From: Plectosphaerella cucumerina
Lineage: Eukaryota; Ascomycota; Sordariomycetes; Glomerellales; Plectosphaerellaceae
NCBI GenBank assembly: GCA_020746995.1
Contig: JAGPXD010000006.1
Location: forward strand, 868,001 to 932,000
Direction of reading: 5' to 3'
DNA: 64,000 bases
Shown here: positions 44,987 to 54,600 of the stretch, in pieces
Layout: each line of letters begins with the position of its first letter
How positions within the stretch are numbered: position 1 is the stretch's first letter
Position numbers and translations under genes: made by a program
The notes under the pieces: model-generated
Told to the model about the DNA's origin: nothing
What the model saw: the letters and a program-made list of their open reading frames with translations, nothing else
Database searches by the model: none

Positions 44987-45660
44987 TACCTTTAAGTATA
45001 GGAAGTATTTAAGACTTATAACCTCTACTATAAGAGTAAGGCCGCTAGATATAAGCCTTATAGAGAGTTTAAACCTTTACCTATAGCGGAAAGACTATAG
45101 ATATCTATCTTTTTAGATTTTATTATAGACTTACCTAAGTCTAAGGAACTAGTCTTAGGACGGTAGTATAATACTATCCTAGCTATTATTAATTACTTTA
45201 TTAAGTATTCCTATTTTCTATTATACCTTAAGATAGGGACTATAAAAGACTTTATATATATCTTCCTACGTAATATTACTTTATAATATAGTATACTAAA
45301 TAAATTTATTTCCGATTATAATAAGTTATTTATAACTTATTTTTAGAAAGGACTTAAAAAGTAATAATTAGGTATAAGTTACTTTATAACTATATTCTAC
45401 TTATAGTTAGTTAGATAAATAGAAAGGACTAACTAGACTCTTAAATAGTATTTTTATTATTACGTTAATAAGTAATAGGATAACTAGGTAATACTTCTTC
45501 TAATAATATAGTTTACTTATAATAATATACTTAGTAAGTTAACTAAAGTCTAACCTTTCTACGTTAACTATAGATTTAACTCTATAATATATAGAGAACC
45601 TAGGGAAGCCTCGAAAACTCCTAAAGTTAATAAACTAGCCTAGGATATTAGGGATATTTA
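44987..45660 (+). pseudogene. Integrase core remnant of Ty3/gypsy copy 1
   Basis: The frame resumes with a zinc-finger tail (YKSKAAR-like) and the start of the catalytic core (SLDFIIDLPKSK-like, LAIINYFTKYSYF-like), broken by stops. It ends in AT-rich sequence before the TATAC microsatellite. Confidence 0.75.
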
Positions 45661-45712
45661 TAACATATTACGTTAGGACTTTTAACTAGTATATATTTAT
45701 TCAATATATAGA

Positions 45713-45802
45713 CTATATACTCTACTATACTATACTATACTATACTATACTATACTATACTATACTATACTATACTATACTATACTATACTATACTATAC
45801 TA
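45713..45802. repeat. TATAC microsatellite
   Basis: About 18 tandem copies of the pentamer ACTAT/TATAC run without interruption. A shorter run of the same unit begins the related repeat at about 46,200. Confidence 0.9.
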
Positions 45803-46520
45803 TTACTATAGGGAGTATTCCACTAGATTCTTAAAACTTATAACGAACTAAAATCTCTTAGATTACTAATATCAGGCGCTAGGCTTTATATTACTATATT
45901 ATAACTATAGCCATATACTAGATACTACGTTATCTATATATAGAATTATTTATAGCCGAGTACTATTAGTACTTAGTGTTATATTTAATTATATAAAACT
46001 AAGAATTCCGAAAGTTTATAACTCGACGATTAGGAACTTTCAAAGTAGTAAATCTATTATCTCTAGATCTACTATATATAACTAAGCCTATATAAACTAT
46101 ATATTATAGTATAACTTATAATATTTATATCTATATATAAGTCGGAGATATTAGCTATTTACCTCGGGGTATTTAAGGTTATTAAATATACAGACTATAT
46201 ACCTATACTATACTATATAATACTATTAATATAGAGAGTATTCTACTAGATTCTTAAAACTCGTAACTAACTAGAATCTCTTAGATTACTAATATTAAGT
46301 ACTAGGCTTTATATTACTATATTATAACTACACCTATATATTAGATACTACGTTATCTGTATATAGAATTATTTATAGCCTAGTACTACTAGTACTTAGC
46401 GTTATATTTAATTATATAAAACTAAGAATTCCGAAAGTTTATAACTTAACGATTAGGAACTTTTAAAGTAGTAAATCTATTATCTCTAGATCTACTATAT
46501 ATAACTAAGCCTTAATAGGC
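45803..46520 (+). repeat. Two direct copies of a ~330-bp repeat
   Basis: The segment at about 45,803-46,110 recurs at about 46,215-46,520 with scattered transitions. Shared blocks include GAATTCCGAAAGTTTATAAC and TCTATTATCTCTAGATCTAC. A third, partial copy lies inverted at about 47,885-48,034. No coding remnant is visible; these may be LTR or MITE remains. Confidence 0.75.
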
Positions 46521-46549
46521 TGTATATATAGATAGTACTATAAGCTACT

Positions 46550-47115
46550 ATATAATAGTAATACCGGTTATAACTGTATATAACCGTCGGTCTGATATTA
46601 CTCCGTAAGACGGCGTAACTATAGACTGATCTTACGGGTAAGACGGAGAGATAGGAAACCGACCGCCGGTTTAACTTATAAGCCGACGGGGAGACTACTA
46701 CCCGATTTTACGGGTAAGTAACCGGTATAACTATCTATCCGGCGGTATAATTAGTAATCCGACGGTATTACTAGTAAGCCGGCAGTCTAATAGAAAGCCG
46801 ATAGATACGTATCTACATACCTTTTTCTATAAGAGGTTTTTCTATAAAAGAGAGTCAACCTCTCGACTTAAGGACTTTTATTTTCCTTCTTTTTATTATC
46901 ACACAGATCACCTACTATAACAACTACTACTACCTCCTACCTCCTACTACTATTACTACTACTACCTTTATACTACTATCTTTTACTATTTAATAGTTTT
47001 ACTTACTACTATTAATACGTATAAATCATAACTATTTTTTCGATATAGACTTTCGACTTTCGATTCTTCCGTAAGTACTACTATATTTCCGCTATGTAGT
47101 AGTACTATTAATTTA
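46550..47115 (+). repeat. LTR- or promoter-like fragment with GC-containing sub-repeats
   Basis: Multiple CCGRCGG/CCGGCGG words (about 46,590-46,800) are followed by a TATAAAAG box at about 46,845 and a CTACTAC-rich tract (about 46,915-46,980). A 60-bp piece (about 47,050-47,110, CGATTCTTCCG...) recurs at about 58,748-58,808. This layout resembles an LTR U3-R segment; the assignment is tentative. Confidence 0.4.
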
Positions 47116-47183
47116 ACAAAGGTTTACCTCGGTAAATAAAATTCCAAAACGTAATATACTACGGTAAATTAATTTACTATAGT

Positions 47184-47240
47184 AGGGATCTAACCGGGGA
47201 TTGAAATACCGACTAGGGGTCGGTTTTATTAGAGATATAT
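47184..47240 (-). pseudogene. tRNA-like 3' half, degraded
   Basis: On the minus strand a possible anticodon stem (ACCGA/TCGGT, 7-nt loop) is followed by a T-arm-like CCCCGGTTAGATCCC. No D-arm or paired acceptor stem is recognisable. It may be a RIP-decayed tRNA or tRNA-derived fragment. Confidence 0.25.
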
Positions 47241-47245
47241 ATTAT

Positions 47246-47403
47246 AAGATAACTATAACTATAACTATATCTATAACTATATCTATAACTATATCTATAA
47301 CTATATCTATAACTATATCTATAACTATATCTATAACTATATCTATAACTATATCTATAACTATATCTATATCTATAACTATATCTATAACTATATCTAT
47401 ACT
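47246..47403 (+). repeat. 12-bp minisatellite TATAACTATATC
   Basis: About 13 tandem copies of TATAACTATATC, with one shortened unit near 47,365. It yields a fortuitous open frame of alternating Ile-Ser-Ile-Thr, which I do not regard as a gene. Confidence 0.9.
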
Positions 47404-48034
47404 CTCTATAAGTCCTCTCCCTTACTATAGAACTAGGATAACTACGTAGGGAGACTACTACTAACGTAGGAACGGATTCCCCGAATACCTCGAAGGTCTA
47501 CTACCGACGTAAGACCTACTACTATAGTAATATAGACTAGTATAGTAAGACCTACTATATCCGTATAACCGGATCTGTAGAACCGGATCCGGATATCTAG
47601 ATCTACCGGATCTAGATAATAATAGCGAAGGAATAACCGAGGTTAATAGATCTAGAGATCTATATATACAAAGGGTAATTCCCAAGGAAAGGAACTTAGA
47701 AGAATTATCTCTTACACACACTCACACAATACACCTACCTTTCCAATACTACTTTACTCTTTATATCCCAGTCGTCTTCTTACTACTATAGTATCCTATA
47801 CTATATAGTATATCTATTACTTCCCCGCCTTTACTACTATTATATAGTAGATATACCACCTTACATCCTTATATACCTTTAACAATAATATAGTAATATA
47901 AAGCCTAGTACCTAATATTAGTAATCTAAGAGATTTTAGTTAGTTACGAGTTTTAAGAATCTAGTGGAATACTCCCTATATTAATAGTATTATATAGTAT
48001 AGTATAGGTATATAGTTTGTATATTTAATATAAA

Positions 48035-48843
48035 CCCTCTTAGAACTGTCGTTAAAGCTAAGTAGTATTATAATATATACTTCCTTACTATCAGGTATTA
48101 ATACTATAAGGAATATTATATTAAAGTTATATATTTCCTATCTAAGGCTATAAAGTATTATGTAGGTTATAAAGACCCTAAGGGATAAAAGCTATATAAT
48201 AGCGCTATAGAGATCCTATACTATCTATTTACCTAGCTACCTATTACTCTATACTACCTATCTAGCTTTATAGTAAATAGTACCGTCTATATTAAGTTTT
48301 GAGTTATAAACCTATTAGCCTGGAATTACCTTTATATCGGGGTGTTATAGTACTAAGTCCTGTATATACTTCTCGTTAAGAGTATTAATCTAGTATTATA
48401 TTACCGGGAGTTAGTTATCGTAATAGTATTTACTTTCTTTAGCTTTCTAGTAGTTCTTAGGAGGGTTAGGGGTATTCCCCTTATCTCCGAGACTATATAG
48501 TCGACTTCGAAGATACTAAAATAAACTAGATCTTCCTTATCTTTATCCTATATAGTAAGTAACGGTATAGGCTCTTAGATTAGATTATTATTATCTACGT
48601 TAGTATTTAGCTTATATAGAGTATTAGGATTTAACTAAATATCCAAGGATCCTATATCCTCTTATAAGTTATAGTTTATAGGGGTATTACCTGTTTAGGT
48701 ATTATTCTACTACTATTATTCTTTAGGTTATTAGTATTCCGGGAGGGTTTAAGGAATATTAACTTAGATTTCTCCTACGTCTAACTTATCGAAATCTATA
48801 GTTAGAGTATCTTTAGGGATAGGAAGCTATAACCTACCGCTTA
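48035..48843 (-). mobile_element. Ty1/copia pol remnant (left of the Mutator-like insertion)
   Basis: AT-rich, RIP-degraded sequence that continues the minus-strand copia element seen right of 52,820; the shared 8-bp duplication shows both sides were once contiguous. Reading is too decayed to place reverse transcriptase blocks firmly. Confidence 0.5.
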
Positions 48844-49059
48844 ATTTATTAGGGCCTGTCTAGAAAGTACGTATAGATAGCTAGTAAGCCCGTAAATACT
48901 AGGGCCGACCGTGCTAACCCGATTAAGCTGTCGTTATATAAAAAACTATCGCTAGGCTATATAAAGCCCTAGCTAAAAATAGGGTTTTTTTTATACCCTA
49001 AAGACTTCCTATATATAGGGTTATTAGTCCGCTAGGTATACCGGTTGTATAGGGCCTAT

Positions 49060-49340
49060 AGGTTAAATTAAAGTTATCGCGAGGTCGCTAATTAGCGTGA
49101 TTTAAAGTTATCGCGAGGGGTATACCCGGGTGTAAGGGTCGCCGATTAAACTACCGGTTATAAGCGATTAATTAAAGTAATTACGAGGGGCGGGTTTAAT
49201 TAAACTACCGGTTATAAAGGTCGCTGGAATCGCCGGTTATAAGGTTATTAATTAAATTAATCGCGAGGGGCGTACCCGGGTGTAATAGTTTAATTAAACT
49301 ACCGGTCGTAAGGGCTTAAATCTACCGGTCGTAATAGCGT
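49060..49340 (+). repeat. Subterminal direct repeats of MULE copy 1
   Basis: Units of the type TTAATTAAACTACCGGTTATAA...GCGAGGGG recur about five times with variable spacing. MULE copy 2 keeps only about one to two such units (54,830-54,930). Such arrays can bind transposase; here that is inference. Confidence 0.6.
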
Positions 49341-49458
49341 TAATTAAAGCTATATAATAGCGCTGATACCTATACCGACTAGTAACCTAGTAATCGGGCT
49401 GTTAACTACGGAAATAAAGTACTAGCTTGGGAAAATAGCCTGTTACGAGGTGCCTAGC

Positions 49459-49945
49459 TGTTACGACCCAGGTGTAATCTTCTAAAGATATGTAGTCTGG
49501 AGAGGCGGTAGTGTATGCTAGTAGTACGTGCTAGGCAACTAGGAGTAATATATCGTAGCTATTATCGTCGTACTTATCGGGATATCGTAAAGTATTATAC
49601 TTCTTTACTATAGGCCAAGGAGGTTTCTAATAAAGACTTAAGTTAATTACTATCGTAAATCTATCTACTAGTACCGGCCCTTAGGGTTCTACTTAAGTAC
49701 CTCGAGTCCGGACCTAGATTACTATAACCGGTAATCCGTCTGTCCTGTTATATTATTAGGTTAGATTATAGCTTACTATACTCTATAAACCAAAGGCTTA
49801 TAGCTCACGGTAATCCAAGCTCTATACCTAATTAGCTATATATAATAGGGCTCCCTTGCCTAAAGGTGGTCTGTGCTTCCTTATCCGTAACACCGATAAG
49901 GTCGACCTATATACGGGTGATATAGTACCTGATCTGGGTGTTATA
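49459..49945 (-). mobile_element. Solo LTR inserted in MULE copy 1
   Basis: The 487-bp insert starts TGTTACGACCCAGG and ends CCTGATCTGGGTGTTATA, with 5-bp duplication CTAGC on both sides (49,454-49,458 and 49,946-49,950). MULE copy 2 has a single CTAGC at the matching place (about 55,030), proving an empty site. In reverse it matches the LTRs at 60,037 and 63,257 (shared CTTAAGTCTTTATTAGAAAC and CTACGATATATTACTC blocks). Confidence 0.85.
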
Positions 49946-52820
49946 CTAGCGCGGCCGGTAGGGCTATCTACGGCAAGGCTATTAGTAGTATTATTCTTGT
50001 GATAGTTTCCTTAGTATTAAAGTATAATCCTACGTGTGTTAAGTAAGGCTATCTATAGATCGCCGCTAACTACGATATAGTTATAGATCTATAAGTTATC
50101 TCCCGTAGTTAGCTTATCCTTTTTATCCTACCTAATCTATAAATCTAGGAGCCCCTTGTACTATATAGAAATAAGGCTATTATTAGTCTTATTGCTATTA
50201 GCCTTACTACTAGCCTTACTACCGGTTAGATTGTTATCTTTACTATCTTCTAGGGCTGCTATAAACTATACTAACCGGTACGGCGTTATAATTCCTGCCT
50301 TATAGGGATTATCGCTATCTAGGCTAGGGCTCGGGCTAGGGGCAGGGCTTAGGGTAGGTATAAGTGTGTGGTAAAGCTATTACCGCCCGCCCCTACCCCT
50401 GGTACTAGATATTAGCTAACCGGGGATAGACGCTAGCTTAGCGGGTATAGTTAAGGGGGTAATTATTATTACCTCCGCGATTTTATTATTTTCTATATTT
50501 TCGAAGGATAAGAGTATATAGTATATACTATAGACTCTACGGTTTCTTCCCTTTATTGTCTTCTAAATTATAATAGAGCCGTAAGGGCGGCCTTTTCTGT
50601 ATATAACTACTAGCTTACGAGTTTCTAAAGATATAGGGGGAGGTACGGGTAAGGGCGGATTACTATCCTTACTACTATAATCCTAGTATTCTTAGGTGCC
50701 GCTAGCGGGCTAGATATCTACTAGGCGGTACTACTACTAGTAGACGTCGATTTCCGCTATCTATAGCGGCAGGCGGTTACATAGGTAAGGGTATAGCCGG
50801 TAACGGTAGGGTAGGCCTATCGTGATATTTAGGTGGTTGTAGTTATCGCTATAGATCTACTACTCCGCTATTAAGGGGGTTAGTGGCGCTCCCGTAGATA
50901 GCCGCCTGGGTAGAGTAGTAATCTCGCCCTATAGGATCTCTATAGCCTACGTTACTATTTTACTCCTAATCTCTTAAAAGATATCTACCTATAGGGAAAA
51001 TACTACCTTATTAAGTTATTTTTTATACTTTAGTAAGAGCTTAGAAATCTATATCGACTAGTATAGCTATAGCTTCCGGAAAACCGTTACTAAATCGCCA
51101 GTACTAAATACTAGGAAGGCCTTTAGACTAGTATAGGATAACTTAGTAATAGATATTATAGAATACCCGAAGTATATTACTTAGTTAACCTAGAAGGCGA
51201 TAATCTTAGGGCCGTATAGCTTGATTTATATCTTTATAGTATAGTTAATAGTATCGGGATAAGTATAGCTAAACCTACGGAATACTATAAGCCGTGTGTT
51301 ATACTACTACGCTATTAAGGATAAAATTAAGGCGTTCTAAGCCTTAAGGAAATCCTGGAAATCCTGATACCGTATAATCTAACCGCTAGGGAGATATATA
51401 GGTTTCGGGAAGTACTTCTTTATCTTCGCGAGGATATTTATATTAATATACTATCTATAGAGTAAGTACGGGATATCTCGTGATAGTTAGTAGGCGGTAA
51501 GGGTGTTAATTAGCCCTACGTCGTAGTCCGTAATAATAACCCGTAGTAAGGGGTAGCTATTTTCGCGATAGTATAGTTCTAGTATCTTAAGCGCTTATAT
51601 ATACTATTCCTCTTTTTCGCCCTTAAGGAATATAGCTATAATCTAGAAGCTTTTATATAACGGGAAATACCGTAAATAGATAGTAGCGGTATATTAAAGT
51701 AGTTAGTCTTATAGGTATAGTCTATCTATAGGATATCTAGGCTCTCGCGGATAGACTAGAGGGTTTCACGGGGCGCGATAAATAGTTATTAGAGCCGTAG
51801 ATTACTATCGCGGAAGATACGGAAGTAATACCTTATAGGGTTATCTAGTTACTAGAGGGGTTAGCGGCTATATTACGTAAAGGGTAGGGTACCTATGTTA
51901 AGTAACTACTATAGGGGTATATAGCCCGTAAGTTCCGAGAGATAATACTTCGCTAGTAAGTTAATAATATCCTTATGTATAATCCCGGTAAGGGGGGCCC
52001 CCTTACCTACCTACGGGTTAGTAAGGCTAGTAACGATATCCCTAGGCCGGATCCTACTATTCTATATAGTAACGATATCGGTATAATAATTATTAAGTAT
52101 CTAAACCCTAATATAACTAAATAAGTTAGCGGATACCGTAGGATAGTTATAAAGGGTCCTAGCGACGATACTCTATAGTAGGATAGCCTACTAGTTATCG
52201 TCCTAAAGCTTAATATTTATCTAGAAAGGGTAGGCTGTTATCTACGTACTAGTCTTCCGGTATTTTAAATTATATACGTTAGTACTAGCCTGACTAGCGG
52301 TATGCCTGCCCTTACTATATCTATAGGTATAACGCTAAGGGTTACCCTTACGAGGGTATCTCTCCTTAAGTATAAGGCTATAGCTGTTAGCGAGGGTATA
52401 ATCTTTAGTAGCCTCCTCGGTTTTATCGAAGGTAGTAAAGGTACTAGTAGGTAGCGGCGGGCTATAGGGATTACTATCGCCTATAGTGATATCTAGAGAA
52501 TCTATACGGTAGGGGGTTAAGCGAAAACGGTATACGAGATAGGTTAGTAGGTAGGTTAGTAGGTTAGTTAGCTAGGTTAAAGTTAGTAATCTTAGGCGGC
52601 GGGTAAAAAAGATAACGGGCGGGTGTAGGCGGTAGAATTCTTAAAAAGGCTTAGTAGGTACTCGGGCTATCCCGAAATTCCTCTTTAGGCTTAGTACCTA
52701 GTTAAATACCTAAGTCCTACGGTTTAGCCTAATAATAGGAGCTTAGGCTACCGGCGGGCCCCCACTTTTTACGGGCTTACTAGCTAAAAGTACGTACTTT
52801 CTAGACAGGCCTATTTATTA

Positions 52821-54600
52821 TTACCTTTATAGAACCTTATATCCCTATGTCTCTCTACCTTATTAGTCTTAGGGTTATATATATTATAGATATATCCGTA
52901 AATAGACTTATATCTAATAAGGTAACCCTTCTAAGCGCAAGGCTCTATCTTATTAGCCTTTATAGGAGTATTAGGGCCTTTTTTATAGATATATACTATA
53001 TATCTATATATCCTTAAGTAGTAAATATAAGGATTACTAAGATCTAAGGGTTAACCCAGGGCCTTAGATATCTTCTCTAGTAGTAAGAGCTTATAATTAA
53101 AGCTGTTTTTCGACGGTAAGAGGTTATAGATCTCGGTTACTATTTTGATAGTATATACCTATAGCGTTAGTAGTAAGTAAGGGAGGTCGGTAAGTATTAC
53201 TCTTACTATATTATAAAGTACTACTCCGGCCCGTTTAGCCTTTCCGTTCTATTAAGGTATATTTAGTATAGATATTATAATATATAGTCCGTTCTATATA
53301 GCTATATCCCTAAGTCTTATATTCTTAAACTTACCGCCGTTATCTACGTATATAACCTTTAGTATAATACCCGTCTATACTTCGAAGAACTTTAGAAAAG
53401 CCTTAATCTCCGTAATAGCTATTATAACTATCTTATCTCGGAGCTATTAAACCTACTAGTATCCCGTATAGTAGTCGATAAAATAGAGATAATACTTAAT
53501 TCCTCTAAATAATACGGGTTTAATAATAAGTAAATTAATATAAAAACTCCCCGGTATATTTAGTATCGGGGGAGGTACCCTACTAATAATCTAGGTACTA
53601 TTAGCTAGGTAACAGGCCTTATAATAGAAGTCCTATATTATTCTCTAACTTAACTTAATACCTACTTTATTATAGGCCTTTAGAATATACTTAGTACCGA
53701 TATAGCCGAGTTACTAGTACTAAAGAGAAAATACTTTAGTTTATCCTAAGTTTCTTTAATTATAATATTTATTAATATTTTATTAAGGGGGGACGTATAT
53801 TTATTAATATTAAGTATTACGATATTCTATTTCTAGGTAATCTAGCTAATAGGCGTATAACTATATTAAAGTTATAGAGTATTTATAAAACTATCTATAA
53901 TAACACTATTAGCCCGGAGAGTACCGGCGTTAATAAGGTTATATAGGGTAGTAGGATAGAAGAGGATATCTATTAGTATCTAGGGAACTAATTTAGATTT
54001 ATCTATAGGGTTAATTACGTAAAAGGTAATTATTCCTTTACTTTTAAGTTAGGTCCTCTAACTATTAGCTATAATTATTTAAGCCTTTTTATTATTAGGG
54101 TTAAATTTAGTAAACTATAAAAGGTTATTAAATATAGAGTTACTATAACCGGAGTCTACGATTATATTATCCTTATAGAAGATTTTAGAGATATTTACTA
54201 TAACGGGTATTACCTCCTACTCTAGGATAAGCTCCTCGGGTTAAGCTAGTAGTATTATATTAGCTACGGGCTATTAGGTAAAAAGGCCTCCCGTAGTATT
54301 AACGGAAGGGCGATTCCTTACGTTAGCGTTAGTATTAGGGATATTAGTTAGTACTAGCTGGATAGTTCTGGGATCCCTGATATAGTAATTTCCCTTCTTT
54401 CTATTCTACTTTATAATATAGTTAATCCGTCCGTTATAGTTAGGAATATTTTTATTAATTAACTTAGGGTAAGCCTTATAATACTCTATAGTAGTATATA
54501 GGTACTTATATCCGTTACTATACTTCTAACCCTAACCCTGGTTCTAGTTGTTATAGTTATTATTCTAGTTCTGACTTTACGACTTACCCTAGTTATTCTA
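52821..54600 (-). mobile_element. Degraded Ty1/copia retrotransposon: integrase and gag-proximal part
   Basis: On the minus strand, decayed integrase is readable: an SRVPPPR and PGSFYINL segment, YLYFIDYYTGY, an RTD block and LNRTERLNGPE (about 53,640-53,230). That places integrase upstream of the now-separated downstream pol, the Ty1/copia order. The high-coordinate part (to 54,600) should be gag/protease and is not firmly readable. MULE copy 1 sits at its low-coordinate side and MULE copy 2 abuts it at 54,601. Confidence 0.7.

Larger units (their letters stand above)
39964..45660 (+). mobile_element. Degraded Ty3/gypsy retrotransposon pol region (copy 1), interrupted by a DNA transposon
   Basis: This plus-strand element is full of stop codons but its order is readable. 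The gag end, protease and spacer region lie at about 39,964-41,750. Reverse transcriptase is at about 41,800-42,330, with recognisable PFGF, YLNNILIFSKTL and FLGYN blocks where the YxDD box has decayed to YLNN. RNase H spans about 42,400-42,900. The integrase zinc-finger region begins at about 43,010, is interrupted at 43,124, and resumes at 44,987 with the catalytic core to about 45,560. That RT-RNase H-integrase order is the Ty3/gypsy order. No LTR is evident at either end, so the copy is truncated. Decay is by C-to-T on both strands. Confidence 0.85.
46185..48034. repeat. Inverted-repeat pair bounding ~1.85 kb
   Basis: The outward end of the second 330-bp copy (about 46,185-46,330) is repeated in reverse at about 47,885-48,034, with matching ends TTAAATATACARAC. 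The geometry is that of terminal inverted repeats of about 150 bp, but no transposase remnant lies between. Confidence 0.55.
48852..52812 (-). mobile_element. Mutator-like element (MULE) copy 1, RIP-degraded
   Basis: The element is 3,961 bp. Terminal inverted repeats begin (G/A)GGCCTGTCTAGAAAGTACGTA and continue through AGCTAGTAAGCCCGTAAA. A perfect 8-bp duplication ATTTATTA flanks it (48,844-48,851 and 52,813-52,820). On the minus strand, decayed transposase shows a zinc-finger-like N-terminal domain (YPFQINIKLQDDNWW-like, about 52,250-52,200) and the MULE catalytic region (RDSNLRL, YTYKTNYFNIPLLSIYG, RYININININILAKIKKYFP, about 51,810-51,390). TSD length and motifs fit fungal Hop-like MULEs. 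A solo LTR is inserted at 49,459. The element lies inside a copia element. Confidence 0.85.

Noticed and set aside
47201..47449. 82-residue open frame of Ile-Ser-Ile-Thr repeats
   Set aside because: It is only the translation of the 12-bp minisatellite, in a block with no genes.
47461..47721. 86-residue minus-strand open frame
   Set aside because: Low-complexity Tyr/Ser/Arg-rich frame in RIP-degraded DNA, without family resemblance.
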